Shown here piece after piece: positions 31,990-40,643 of a stretch of DNA of 64,000 nucleotides. The notes under the pieces are model-generated. The model saw only the letters and a program-made list of their open reading frames with translations, did no database searches and was not told the DNA's origin. This stretch comes from an uncultured Mobilibacterium sp. (lineage in GTDB: Bacteria; Bacillota; Clostridia; Peptostreptococcales; Anaerovoracaceae). The stretch spans positions 62,001 to 126,000 of the forward strand of contig CAMYCF010000002.1 in the NCBI GenBank assembly GCA_947254375.1, read 5' to 3'. Positions within the stretch are counted from its first letter, which is position 1. Each line of letters starts with the position of its first letter. The position numbers were made by a program, and so were the translations under genes.

Positions 31990-33264
31990 ATGAAAAACAA
32001 GGCGTATAAACATAGAGTAATTGATGAAACGGTTGCGCAGTATCTAACTGCATTCGGCGCCGTATGCATAGAGGGGCCGAAGTGGTGCGGAAAAACATGG
32101 ACTTCCCGCTATCACTGCAACAGCGAATATTTATTGGGAGCCCCCGATAACAATTTTCAGAACCGTCACTTAGCAGAAATGTCGCCCTCTTTGATCTTGC
32201 CCGGCGATGCTCCGCGCATGATCGATGAGTGGCAGGAAGTTCCGCCTATCTGGGATGCTATCCGCTACGAAGTAGACAGGAGGGGGAAAAAGGGACAGTT
32301 TATTCTGACCGATTCGTCTACCCCAAAAGTCAAGGGGATCCTGCACAGCGGAGCCGGCAGGATCGGCAGGCTTCGTATGCACACTATGTCTCTGTATGAA
32401 ACCGGTCGTTCCTCCGGTCGGGTATCCCTCAAAGCCCTTTGTGACGGAAACCTGACTCCCGAACTTACCGGGGAAGTGGATCTGAACATCTTAGTCGACA
32501 GCATCATTCGCGGAGGTTGGCCGGGAAATCAGGAGCTTCCACTGAAGGAAGCGGCTTTGTTGCCGGTAGAATATATGAACGCTGTTGTTGAGGACGAAAT
32601 ACATCGCATTGACGGAGTACCGAGAGACAAGCACAAGGTGATGCTTTTATTGCGTTCTCTTGCAAGGAACGAAACTACAACGGCTTCTAACAGTCTCCTG
32701 AAAAACGATGTGAAGGGAGTAGCCGGCGAAGATATTGACATTGCTACAATTACAGTATATTTGGATATTTTTAACCGTCTCTTTTTGACCGAAAACCAGG
32801 AACCGTTCTCTGCCGAAATTCGTTCATCCGTCCGGGTCAAGCAGGCGGAAAAAAGGCATTTTACCGACCCGTCGCTTGCCGCTGCCCTGCTTCGGGCAAC
32901 TCCGGAAAAACTGATCGGTGATTTGAATACCCTTGGCTTTCTCTTCGAAGCACTGTGCGAGAGAGACCTGAGGATCTACGCAGAGTCCTTCGGGGCAAAG
33001 CTGTATCACTATCAGGATTATGCCAATCGAGAGATCGATGCGGTCGTCGAACTTGAAAACGGGGATTGGTGTGCTTTTGAAATAAAACTCGGTGCAAACA
33101 AAATCGATGAGGCCGCTGAGAGTTTGAAGAAGATCCGGGATAAAATCACTGCCGACGACGGAAAACCGCCGAAGATCTGCTGTGTCATTTGCGGACTAAG
33201 CAATGCATCCTATCAAAGGGAAGACGGAGTGTATGTTGTTCCTTTGACGGCGTTAAAAAACTAA
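31990..33264 (+). CDS. AAA-type ATPase with DUF4143-like C-terminus
   Basis: 424 aa. Walker A GPKWCGKTW near residues 29-37 and a Walker B-like MIDEWQ near 77-82; the C-terminal part has a nuclease-like patch (REIDAVVELENGDWCAFEIKLG, in parts) near 345-366 with the D...E-x-K order of restriction-endonuclease folds. Family role is unknown; proposals include defence or toxin-like activity. The codon choice is more A+T-rich than the neighbours, suggesting separate acquisition. It has its own promoter within tandem repeats and a hairpin after the stop. Confidence 0.8.
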   Translation: MKNKAYKHRVIDETVAQYLTAFGAVCIEGPKWCGKTWTSRYHCNSEYLLGAPDNNFQNRHLAEMSPSLILPGDAPRMIDEWQEVPPIWDAIRYEVDRRGKKGQFILTDSSTPKVKGILHSGAGRIGRLRMHTMSLYETGRSSGRVSLKALCDGNLTPELTGEVDLNILVDSIIRGGWPGNQELPLKEAALLPVEYMNAVVEDEIHRIDGVPRDKHKVMLLLRSLARNETTTASNSLLKNDVKGVAGEDIDIATITVYLDIFNRLFLTENQEPFSAEIRSSVRVKQAEKRHFTDPSLAAALLRATPEKLIGDLNTLGFLFEALCERDLRIYAESFGAKLYHYQDYANREIDAVVELENGDWCAFEIKLGANKIDEAAESLKKIRDKITADDGKPPKICCVICGLSNASYQREDGVYVVPLTALKN

Positions 33265-33285
33265 AATCATGATTTAATATCGGAA

Positions 33286-33309
33286 CGGCGCAGACCTAAG
33301 TCTGCGCCG
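33286..33309. terminator. Hairpin between convergent ATPase and aldolase-like genes
   Basis: CGGCGCAGAC (33286-33295), loop CTAA, GTCTGCGCCG (33300-33309): a perfect 10-bp stem. The T run after it is weak on both strands. Confidence 0.65.
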
Positions 33310-33351
33310 CATTTATATCTATCCTAAATATTCTCTTAAAAATCTGTCTTT

Positions 33352-34566
33352 TTAGAAGCCTTCCTCCAGCAAAACATCCTCGAGCAGCGAATCGAAGCCG
33401 AGAAGGTTGCATGCCTTCGTCTCCACCGCGTCCGCTATCTCGAACACGGTATCGAGGTCGTCGCCGTAGAATACGGCTCCGTGGTTCGCGACGATGCACG
33501 CCTTGCTTCCCTCGAGCGCTTCCATTACCGCTTCGGACATTTCCTCCGTTCCCGGTTCACGGTACTCGCTCACATGAAGGTCGCCTATAACATTCCTTAT
33601 GTCCTCGTTTTCGATCCTGAATCCCGCATTCGCCGCGGCAAAAACGCAGCATCCGTTCGAGTGCGTATGGATCACGGCATTGCAGTCCGGATATTTTCTG
33701 TAAAGAGCGGCGTGAAGCCTGCATTCCGACGACGGTTTTCTCTGCATGCCGTAGTCGAGCGTATTTATATCCACCTTAACGATGTCTTCCGACATAACGT
33801 TGAAGTAATCCATGCCCGACGGCGTGATCAGCATCTCACGGTAGTTCAGCCTTGTCGATATATTTCCCCAGGTCCCCTGAACGAGGTCGTGCCTGCACAG
33901 TTCTTTGCCGCAGTCGATGATCTTGTTCCTCATGTGGAACTCCTCGGGGTCTATCCCGACGAATTCGACGTGACCTTCCTTGTTCACCTTGGAATAGGAC
34001 TTGTCATAGAACTCCCTGAGCTTCTTCGCTTCCTCCGCCGGCAGATACTGCAGACCGAGCAGTTGGTCGGCGAACATTTCCGCTTCGGCACTCTTTTCGA
34101 GTATCCTCGTCGCTGCAATTGCCTCTTCGATCGTGGAGCCTATGGCACAGATGCCCGCGCCTCTGATGAAACAGCCGTTCCTTCCTTTGAGCGCTTTCAG
34201 CAGGGTGCGCGGAGCGACATCTTTAGCCACTTTTACGTCTTCACCCACTATCTGCGCGAGGTCGTCGAGCGCCGGTTTCATAACGTCGGCTTTGAGGGAA
34301 AATTTCGCCGATGCAGGAGTGCACGCGAAAACGATCGCGTTTATATCGCTTCTCGTCAGGAAGATCCTGCTGATGTCGTCGTTCCCGAGCTCGTAGACGT
34401 TGATGTCTTCTTCGCGTATGTCGGAAAGGGGAAGATTCTCCTTGGTCATAAGATAATAAAAATCATCGACCTGCAAAGCTATGTGGCCGTACGCACAGAA
34501 ATACCTGTTGTTGAAGGCGTTCGACCTATTCAGTATCAACTCTTTTCCTCGACTTATCGCATCCAT
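33352..34566 (-). CDS. Tandem-domain class II aldolase/adducin-family protein
   Basis: 404 aa, about twice the usual class II aldolase length. The C-terminal half (about 205-404) is a standard domain: NISTRLNYREMLITPSGMDY substrate loop (in parts) and the zinc histidine pair in IHTHSNGC. The N-terminal half has the same outline but ACTPAS where IHTHS would be, so its metal site is lost; it may be structural or regulatory. Reaction type would be cleavage or isomerisation of a sugar phosphate; the substrate is unknown. The ATG at 34566 is chosen for GGTGGAG upstream; an in-frame start at 34680 runs into the glycosyltransferase gene. Confidence 0.75.
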   Translation of the reverse strand: MDAISRGKELILNRSNAFNNRYFCAYGHIALQVDDFYYLMTKENLPLSDIREEDINVYELGNDDISRIFLTRSDINAIVFACTPASAKFSLKADVMKPALDDLAQIVGEDVKVAKDVAPRTLLKALKGRNGCFIRGAGICAIGSTIEEAIAATRILEKSAEAEMFADQLLGLQYLPAEEAKKLREFYDKSYSKVNKEGHVEFVGIDPEEFHMRNKIIDCGKELCRHDLVQGTWGNISTRLNYREMLITPSGMDYFNVMSEDIVKVDINTLDYGMQRKPSSECRLHAALYRKYPDCNAVIHTHSNGCCVFAAANAGFRIENEDIRNVIGDLHVSEYREPGTEEMSEAVMEALEGSKACIVANHGAVFYGDDLDTVFEIADAVETKACNLLGFDSLLEDVLLEEGF

Positions 34567-34631
34567 TTTCTCCACCGACCTTTCTTTATCCCCGCTGATT
34601 ATATCACAGTGTATCGCGCGAAATATGAAGG

Positions 34632-35984
34632 TTATATAAAGTTGCAGAAATCGACGAGAGTTTCCGCAACGCTGTCCCACGATATCTCCGACGTACCGGG
34701 GAGTTCCCTAAAACCGCGGAGCCTGTCATCTTTTACCCGGTCGAATGCCGATAAAACAGCTTTTTTAAGATCCTCCGAAAACGCGGGCAGGTCTCCCTCA
34801 AAAGGTTTTCCCGGCTTCTCCATGCGCGGCGGTTTTACGAAGATGACCTCGTCGCTCCCGATCCTGCTTTCGATCCACGGCCTGATGCCCGGAAGATCCG
34901 TGCACACCGGTATCGCGCCGCACGCCATCGCCTCGACGAGGACGAGCGGCAGCCCCTCGTAGTAGGAGGGGAGGATAAAAACATCGCTTTCGCGAAGTTC
35001 GTCCGCGAGGTCGCTCTGCCTGAGCATCCCGAGGTACTCAGCCCTAAAAGGAAGGCCTTCGACTTCGCCTATCGTGCAGGCTTCGGCCTCCGAGCGCCAT
35101 ATCCTTTTACTGAGCTCGGAATCGTTGCATCCGCCGGCGAGGCGCAGCCTGAAAGGCGTTACCGCGTGGTCCGCAGCGATCTCGGAGAGAGCGTCGAAGA
35201 GCGGAGCGAGGCCTTTTTCGCCGCATATTTTACCGGCGTACATGAGCCTGATCGGGTCGCCCTCCGCCTCGGATCGCGTGACCGCGACTTTGCCTTCTCC
35301 CGCATTGAAGATCTCGGGGTTGTATCCGCTGCCAAGTATGAATACATCGTCTTCCGGCACATTAAAAATATCGCAAATGTCGTCCCGCTGGTGCCCGTGG
35401 AGGGCGCAGATGAGGTCGAGCTTCCTTATATATTCCCTTATTTCCGCGCGATGTGAGCCGCAGTTCCGTATCTGCCTGAGGTCCGACCCGTGGGATATCC
35501 CGGCGACGCGGCGGTCCGGGAAATGCTTTCGCACCATAGCGGTCAAAAGATATAGGTGGTGACAGATGATCACATCCGGGTCGAGGTTTCGAACGGCTTC
35601 CGAGATGACCGTGATAAAATGTTTTTCGAGCGTTTCGATATCGCCGTCCGTGAGGTCGCTGTAGCGCGTCGACGGATAAGGCATTACGTCTGACATCCCC
35701 AGGATCGGGAACGGTATGTCGCTCTCCGGCGCATTCATAGGTGCGTTCCCCGGCTCGTTTTCCGGCTCCTTCACGACACCGTTTTTGGACCCCTTCCCAG
35801 GCTCCGTGTAAAAGACAGGATAAAAATCAACACCTTCCGGGAAGGATACGCTGTCCGAGATGTACACGCCCGCCACGACGGCCTGCTCGTGCTTCATCCT
35901 GTCGAGTGACCTGACGAGCTCCGTCAGATATATGCCGCTTCCGGTCGAATGCGGTTTTTGAGTCGTTATGCTCAAGATCTTCAT
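34632..35984 (-). CDS. GT4-type glycosyltransferase
   Basis: 450 aa GT-B fold enzyme. The N-terminus THE STGSGIYLTELVRSL-like glycine loop binds the acceptor side, and the C-terminal domain has MYAGKICGEKGLAPL (near 250) and PSYYEGLPLVLVEAMACGAIPV (near 355-376, in parts), the GT4 E-x7-E nucleotide-sugar motif. It likely adds a sugar in cell-surface or small-molecule glycosylation. Residues 80-100 carry an unusual low-complexity stretch rich in Pro, Glu and Asn (EPENEPGNAPMNAPES). It is upstream of and co-directional with the aldolase-like gene, gap 65 bases. Confidence 0.82.
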   Translation of the reverse strand: MKILSITTQKPHSTGSGIYLTELVRSLDRMKHEQAVVAGVYISDSVSFPEGVDFYPVFYTEPGKGSKNGVVKEPENEPGNAPMNAPESDIPFPILGMSDVMPYPSTRYSDLTDGDIETLEKHFITVISEAVRNLDPDVIICHHLYLLTAMVRKHFPDRRVAGISHGSDLRQIRNCGSHRAEIREYIRKLDLICALHGHQRDDICDIFNVPEDDVFILGSGYNPEIFNAGEGKVAVTRSEAEGDPIRLMYAGKICGEKGLAPLFDALSEIAADHAVTPFRLRLAGGCNDSELSKRIWRSEAEACTIGEVEGLPFRAEYLGMLRQSDLADELRESDVFILPSYYEGLPLVLVEAMACGAIPVCTDLPGIRPWIESRIGSDEVIFVKPPRMEKPGKPFEGDLPAFSEDLKKAVLSAFDRVKDDRLRGFRELPGTSEISWDSVAETLVDFCNFI

Positions 35985-36093
35985 GCTTATATGATCTCCC
36001 GTAAAATTCGATAAAAAGTCCGTTTCGGCCTTCAGTATATCACGAATTTCGGGCGTAAATCCATATTATAAAAAGTCTTGATACCACGCCCGT

Positions 36094-36175
36094 CGACCTC
36101 CGTACAGCGTACCCGGCGACCTCCGTATAACACATCCGACACCTCCGTATTTCGAAATTTAATATCGAAATACGG
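36094..36175. promoter_or_regulatory. Repeated CGACCTCCGTA boxes and hairpin before the IclR gene
   Basis: CGACCTCCGTA occurs at 36094-36104 and 36117-36127, with ACCTCCGTA at 36141-36149, spaced about 23 bases (two helical turns). The last box runs into a perfect inverted repeat CCGTATTTCGA (36145-36155) / TCGAAATACGG (36165-36175). These lie upstream of the IclR promoter and could be its operator, or the hairpin could act as a terminator. Confidence 0.5.
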
Positions 36176-36185
36176 AAGATTTTTA

Positions 36186-36214
36186 TTGACCGAAACCCAC
36201 TCATGAGATATATT
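36186..36214 (+). promoter_or_regulatory. Promoter of the IclR-family gene
   Basis: TTGACC (36186-36191), 17-base spacer, TATATT (36209-36214), 59 bases before the start codon. Confidence 0.65.
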
Positions 36215-36272
36215 TATTTTAGAAATCAATGGTGTATCCTCGGGCGAAAACCCGGACGACTTCGGAGGAAAA

Positions 36273-37013
36273 ATGGCTGAGAGAAACAATTCACTCGACA
36301 AAGCTCTTGCGATAATGGATCTTTTCGAGACAAGGGAACGCCTTACGATAACCGCAGCCTCACAGCTGACGGGATTTTCTCCGACCGCTGTAACGAGGAT
36401 CTTCAATTCGCTCGAGCACGCGGGCTACGTCTACCGCGACAAGTTAGACGGCGGCTACTACATATCTGAGAAAGTGTTTCTGCTCGGCAGAAGGACTGAT
36501 ATAAGCAGGCAGCTCGTCAACGTGATTGACGACGCAATCGGAGACCTTTGCAAAAAGTGCGGCTTTTCGGTCGCGGTCTCGGTCAGGGACGACGTCGACA
36601 GCATCACGGCTATCAGAAAGGACCCGGCTATGGGACTCCTCCTCGTCGCGAACACGGGCGACAGGATAAGCCTTCACTGCTCAGCGTCCGGCAAGATACT
36701 GACGGCTTTTTCGCAGGATCCGGACCGCGTGATCGACAGGATGGTGTTCAGCGAATACACGGAAAAGACGATAACGGACCGCGAGGAATTCAGGCATCAG
36801 ATCAAATATGTAAAAACCGAAGGTGTCGCTTACGATATGGAAGAAATAATACCGGGGCTCGTCTGCGTGGCCGTGCCGGTGCTCGGCAGCGACGGCTTCG
36901 CGATATGCAGCATCAGCGCGAGCGGATACAAGGAAAGGGTAATAAGGGAACTCTACGGGCTGCTCGAAGATCTCAAGGCCGCCGCGGCGACGTGCGAGAG
37001 GCTGCTGAGGTAG
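36273..37013 (+). CDS. IclR-family transcriptional regulator
   Basis: 246 aa. Residues 5-65 are the winged helix (ALAIMDLFETRERLTITAAS, then TGFSPTAVTRIFNSLEHAGYV in parts), the rest is the GAF-like effector domain with LHCSASGKILTAF and the C-terminal GYKERVIREL. IclR proteins bind small acids and control catabolic genes. The downstream P-loop gene and the 2-oxoacid oxidoreductase operon are candidate targets. The ATG has GGAGG upstream. Confidence 0.88.
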   Translation: MAERNNSLDKALAIMDLFETRERLTITAASQLTGFSPTAVTRIFNSLEHAGYVYRDKLDGGYYISEKVFLLGRRTDISRQLVNVIDDAIGDLCKKCGFSVAVSVRDDVDSITAIRKDPAMGLLLVANTGDRISLHCSASGKILTAFSQDPDRVIDRMVFSEYTEKTITDREEFRHQIKYVKTEGVAYDMEEIIPGLVCVAVPVLGSDGFAICSISASGYKERVIRELYGLLEDLKAAAATCERLLR

Positions 37014-37105
37014 CCGGGCACCGGGGCAGACGATGTTGCCGGTAGGCAGGCGCCGAAAAAGGGAATATAAGCTAAAAAGAGAAAATAAAAGGGACGGAGA
37101 GATAT

Positions 37106-37810
37106 ATGGGACTTTTTTACGGTAAGGATAAAAAATTCAGAGACATACTCGACACGAAGAAAAACTTCATTTTTATAGGAGAGGCCGGCAGCGGTAAAAG
37201 CGAGATCGCGCTGAACGTCGCCGCTTTTCTGGCCGAAAAACGGGGAGAAAGGGTGGACCTTTTCGACCTCGACCAGTCGAAACCGCTTTTCAGATCGAGG
37301 GATCTGGAGGACAGGATGAAAGATGAAGGTGTCGATATCCACTATCAAACGCAGTATCTCGATGCACCGACGAGCGTAGGAGGCGTATCCGAAGCACTAA
37401 TGGGGGACAGATGTGTCGTCCTCGATATCGGCGGCGGAGAGAATGCGGCAAGGATTGGAGGCTGCTATGCGCACCTTCTTAAGGATGAGGATTCGGTGGC
37501 GGTGTACGTCGTGAATCCGTACAGGCCTTGGACGAAGAGCATAGAAGCCATAGACGGAACGATGTCTGCGATCGTGACCTCGGTGAGGTTGGATAGCATA
37601 TATGTGCTCGGGAACCCGAACCTCGGGTGTTTTACGAGCGCGGAAGAAGTTATTGAGGGCATCGGCAAGGCAGACGGTCTTTTGGCGGACTTTGTCAAAG
37701 TGCCGACGTCCTGTGTAAAAAGAGACCTGTACGACGAGGTAAAAGGAAAGACGGAAAAGGACATTTTCCCGATAGATCTTTACCTTACGTACGAATGGGC
37801 TGACCGTTAA
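37106..37810 (+). CDS. P-loop NTPase of unknown role
   Basis: 234 aa. Walker A GEAGSGKSE at about residues 22-30, a DLDQSKP stretch near 53 and VLDIGGGENAAR near 112 recall the SIMIBI/ParA-like class, in which a signature Asp follows the second strand. The C-terminal region does not resemble any family I can name. It lies between the iclR gene and the 2-oxoacid:ferredoxin oxidoreductase operon in the same direction, 65 bases before the ferredoxin gene, so it may serve that enzyme (for instance cofactor or cluster handling), but this is a guess. Confidence 0.55.
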   Translation: MGLFYGKDKKFRDILDTKKNFIFIGEAGSGKSEIALNVAAFLAEKRGERVDLFDLDQSKPLFRSRDLEDRMKDEGVDIHYQTQYLDAPTSVGGVSEALMGDRCVVLDIGGGENAARIGGCYAHLLKDEDSVAVYVVNPYRPWTKSIEAIDGTMSAIVTSVRLDSIYVLGNPNLGCFTSAEEVIEGIGKADGLLADFVKVPTSCVKRDLYDEVKGKTEKDIFPIDLYLTYEWADR

Positions 37811-37875
37811 TTCTTGAGAGACAAAGCGATTTGTTTCAGTGATCCGATCGATTTAGATGTAAGGAGGTCATATTG

Positions 37876-38079
37876 ATGGGAAAAGTGGAAGTAAGAAGTG
37901 AATCGTGCAAATCATGTCGGTACTGCGTAAAATCATGTCCTAAGCAGGTTCTTGCCGCCGGGGACAAGGTAAATTCAAAGGGGTACCAGTACATAGTTCC
38001 GGTACATCCCGAGAAATGTATCGGCTGCACGATGTGTGCGCAGATCTGCCCTGAATCGGCGATCGAGGTTTGGAGATAA
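37876..38079 (+). CDS. 2-oxoacid:ferredoxin oxidoreductase, ferredoxin (delta) subunit
   Basis: 67 aa with two 4Fe-4S motifs, CKSCRYCVKSCP and CIGCTMCAQICP. It carries electrons from the catalytic subunits encoded next. The ATG at 37876 sits 8 bases after AAGGAGG. First gene of the delta-alpha-beta-gamma operon. Confidence 0.92.
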   Translation: MGKVEVRSESCKSCRYCVKSCPKQVLAAGDKVNSKGYQYIVPVHPEKCIGCTMCAQICPESAIEVWR

Positions 38080-38097
38080 CAGGGAGGAGAGCAGAAA

Positions 38098-39177
38098 ATG
38101 GGAGAACGCGTATTTATGAAAGGCTGTGAAGCCATTGCGGAATCAGCAGTCAGAGCAGGATGTCGTTTTTTTGCGGGATACCCTATAACTCCGCAGAACG
38201 AGATACCGGAATATTTTGCAAGAAGGATGCCTGAAGTAGGCGGTACCTTCGTACAGGGCGAAAGCGAAGTTGCGTCCGTAAACATGCTCTACGGAGCGGC
38301 ATCGACGGGAACGAGGGCCATGAGCTCTTCCTCGAGTACGGGTATCAGCCTTTACAGCGAAGGCGTTTCGTTCAGCGCATCGGCACGTCTGCCGATCGTA
38401 TACGTCAATGTTGTAAGAGGAGGCCCGGGGATCGGAGCCATCCAGCCTTCACAGCAGGACTACCTGCAGGCTACGAAGGCGTCCGGCAACGGCGGTTTCA
38501 GGATGATAGTGCTCGCCCCGGCATCGGTACAGGAATGTGTAGACATGGTCTATGAGGCATTCGACCTCGCGGCCAGGGACGAAAACCCGGTACTGATCCT
38601 TACGGACGGCGTAATGGGAACCATGATGGAACCTGTAGTGCTTCCGCCGATGAAGAGCGAAGAGGAAGTAAAGAAACTCAAAGATGCATTCAAGCACAGA
38701 GCGATAATCGGACACCCTCTCGGTGAGCAGGCTACATGCAGACCGGGAAGCGTCGGCACGGGACAGGAAGCTGTCAACATCGAAGCAGCGGCTCTGTATA
38801 AAACATGGGATAAAGATATCAGGGTCGAGGAATACATGGTAGACGATGCCGAGATCATACTGGCGAGCTACGGCATTTCCGCAAGGATATCGAAGGTAGT
38901 CGTAAGGGAACTCAGAAAAGAGGGCTACAAAGTCGGAATGATAAGACCTATCACCGTATCGCCTTTCCCTTATGATGCATTCAGAAAACTCGATTTCAAC
39001 AGGGTAAAAGGTATTCTCGACGTCGAGATGTCGATACCTGCACAGCTCGTATGGGATATCAAATACGCGATCGGCGAGCCTTGCCCGATAAAAGAATGCC
39101 TGAGATCCGGCGGTCAGCTTCTTACGAATGCACAGGTAAAAGATGCTGCTCTCGAGCTCATTAAGGAGGTGCTGTAA
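38098..39177 (+). CDS. vorB: 2-oxoacid:ferredoxin oxidoreductase, alpha subunit (VorB/KorA type)
   Basis: 359 aa. Contains the N-terminal pyrimidine-binding domain (FAGYPITPQNEIPEYF near 23, the GESEVASVNMLYGA glutamate) and the GGPGIGAIQPSQQDY loop. It matches the VorB branch (3-methyl-2-oxobutanoate, i.e. branched-chain 2-oxoacids) better than pyruvate enzymes, which are usually fused; 2-oxoglutarate cannot be excluded. Reaction: 2-oxoacid + CoA + oxidised ferredoxin to acyl-CoA + CO2 + reduced ferredoxin. Starts after AGGGAGGAG, and abuts the beta gene. Confidence 0.85.
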   Translation: MGERVFMKGCEAIAESAVRAGCRFFAGYPITPQNEIPEYFARRMPEVGGTFVQGESEVASVNMLYGAASTGTRAMSSSSSTGISLYSEGVSFSASARLPIVYVNVVRGGPGIGAIQPSQQDYLQATKASGNGGFRMIVLAPASVQECVDMVYEAFDLAARDENPVLILTDGVMGTMMEPVVLPPMKSEEEVKKLKDAFKHRAIIGHPLGEQATCRPGSVGTGQEAVNIEAAALYKTWDKDIRVEEYMVDDAEIILASYGISARISKVVVRELRKEGYKVGMIRPITVSPFPYDAFRKLDFNRVKGILDVEMSIPAQLVWDIKYAIGEPCPIKECLRSGGQLLTNAQVKDAALELIKEVL

Positions 39178-39915
39178 ATGGAAAAAGTTTATACGAGAAC
39201 AAAAGGCATACTTCCTGACGCGGTATCCGGATTCTGCCCGGGATGTATGCACGGAACGATACATAAACTCATCGGTGAAGCGGTCGAAGAACTCGGTATG
39301 CTCGACAAACTCGTAAGGGTCGAGGGCGTAGGCTGCTGCGGACTCGGACAGTTCTACGTTTCGCACGATGAAACGATCGCCGCCCACGGAAGGGCATGCG
39401 CGGTAGCGACCGGTATCAAGAGGAGCAACCCTGAATCCCTCGTTTACACGTATCAGGGCGACGGAGATCTCGCCGCTATAGGACTTGCGGAAACGATGTC
39501 CGCTGCCAACAGGGGCGAGAACATCACAGTCATCTTCGTAAACAACGGTATCTACGGAATGACGGGCGGACAGCTCGCTCCGACGACCCTGCTAGGCATG
39601 AAGTCGACGACGACACCGAAGGGAAGGATCGCCGAGGAACACGGATATCCGATGCACATGTGCGAGATCCTGAATCAGCTTCAGGCTCCGGTATATCTTG
39701 AGAGGACGGCTGTAAACACGCCTCAGAACGTAATAAAGACGAGAAAATCGATCAAGAAGGCGTTCCAGAATCAGATCGACGGCAAGGGCTTCTCTATGGT
39801 AGAGATAGTTACTTCATGTCCTACCAACTGGGGAATGAGCGCTCTCGATTCGCTCGATTTCCTGAAGGACAGCATGTTCAAGGAATTCCCTCTCGGCGTT
39901 GTAAGGGACAGATAG
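39178..39915 (+). CDS. vorA: 2-oxoacid:ferredoxin oxidoreductase, beta (TPP) subunit
   Basis: 245 aa. The thiamine diphosphate motif runs from YQGDGDLAAIGLAE (near 96-110) to FVNNGIYGMTGGQ (about 120-132); CPGCMHG and GCCGLG near the N-terminus are typical of the beta subunit. Starts one base after the alpha stop (TAAATG), so translation is coupled. It holds the catalytic cofactor. Confidence 0.9.
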   Translation: MEKVYTRTKGILPDAVSGFCPGCMHGTIHKLIGEAVEELGMLDKLVRVEGVGCCGLGQFYVSHDETIAAHGRACAVATGIKRSNPESLVYTYQGDGDLAAIGLAETMSAANRGENITVIFVNNGIYGMTGGQLAPTTLLGMKSTTTPKGRIAEEHGYPMHMCEILNQLQAPVYLERTAVNTPQNVIKTRKSIKKAFQNQIDGKGFSMVEIVTSCPTNWGMSALDSLDFLKDSMFKEFPLGVVRDR

Positions 39916-39927
39916 GAGGAACAGGAC

Positions 39928-40476
39928 ATGGAAAGAAATTTGATGATAGCAGGATTCGGCGGACAGGGAGTAATGCTGATGGGCAAACTCCTCTCCGAAG
40001 CTACATGTGAATCCACAGACCTGAACGTATCCTTTTTCCCTTCATACGGTGCGGCCATGAGGGGCGGTACGGCGAACTGCTACGTCGTAATATCCGATGA
40101 AGAGATCGGTGCGCCGGTAAGCAACAGCGTCGAAGACCTGGTCGTAATGAACGATCCTTCGCTCGTAAAATTCCTTCCGAACCTGAAGGAAGGCGGCTCG
40201 CTCTTCATAAACAGCTCTATCGTAAAAAGCCCGATAGAGAGGAACGACATCAGCGTCGTATCGGCACCGGTAACGGAGATGGCTCTCGAAATGGGCAACG
40301 CGAAGGTGCTCAACATAATCATGCTCGGAGTATATCTCGGATATACGGAAGCCGTACCTCCTGAGGTAGTGCTCAAAGGACTTAAGAAAAAGTTCGAGAG
40401 CAAGCCGGGCGTATACGAGCTCAACGAGGAAGCTTTTTACAAGGGGTATGAAATAGGAAAAGCTCAGCGCAAATAG
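39928..40476 (+). CDS. vorC: 2-oxoacid:ferredoxin oxidoreductase, gamma subunit
   Basis: 182 aa Rossmann-like gamma domain, starting with GFGGQGVMLMGKLL and carrying SFFPSYGAAMRGGTANC, both family signatures. It completes the four-subunit enzyme. GGAGGA precedes the ATG. The operon ends with the terminator at 40553. Confidence 0.9.
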   Translation: MERNLMIAGFGGQGVMLMGKLLSEATCESTDLNVSFFPSYGAAMRGGTANCYVVISDEEIGAPVSNSVEDLVVMNDPSLVKFLPNLKEGGSLFINSSIVKSPIERNDISVVSAPVTEMALEMGNAKVLNIIMLGVYLGYTEAVPPEVVLKGLKKKFESKPGVYELNEEAFYKGYEIGKAQRK

Positions 40477-40552
40477 CTCACGGTAAAGAGCAAATACCAA
40501 ACAGCGAAAATCGCATATTTCGAAAAGCATAACGGAACATTTTTACGGAGAG

Positions 40553-40588
40553 CGTCGCGGACAGAGAGCCGCGGCGTTTTCTTTTTTT
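40553..40588 (+). terminator. Terminator of the 2-oxoacid oxidoreductase operon
   Basis: CGTCGCGG (40553-40560) pairs with CCGCGGCG (40569-40576), followed by TTTTCTTTTTTT. Confidence 0.88.
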
Positions 40589-40601
40589 AGCACAGAATGC
40601 A

Positions 40602-40610
40602 TGCTATAAT
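40602..40610 (+). promoter_or_regulatory. Extended -10 promoter of the VanRS-like pair
   Basis: TGCTATAAT at 40602-40610, 33 bases before the ATG. No clear -35. Confidence 0.55.
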
Positions 40611-40643
40611 CGAAAATAATAAAGCTAAGAAGGAGCGGGAACG

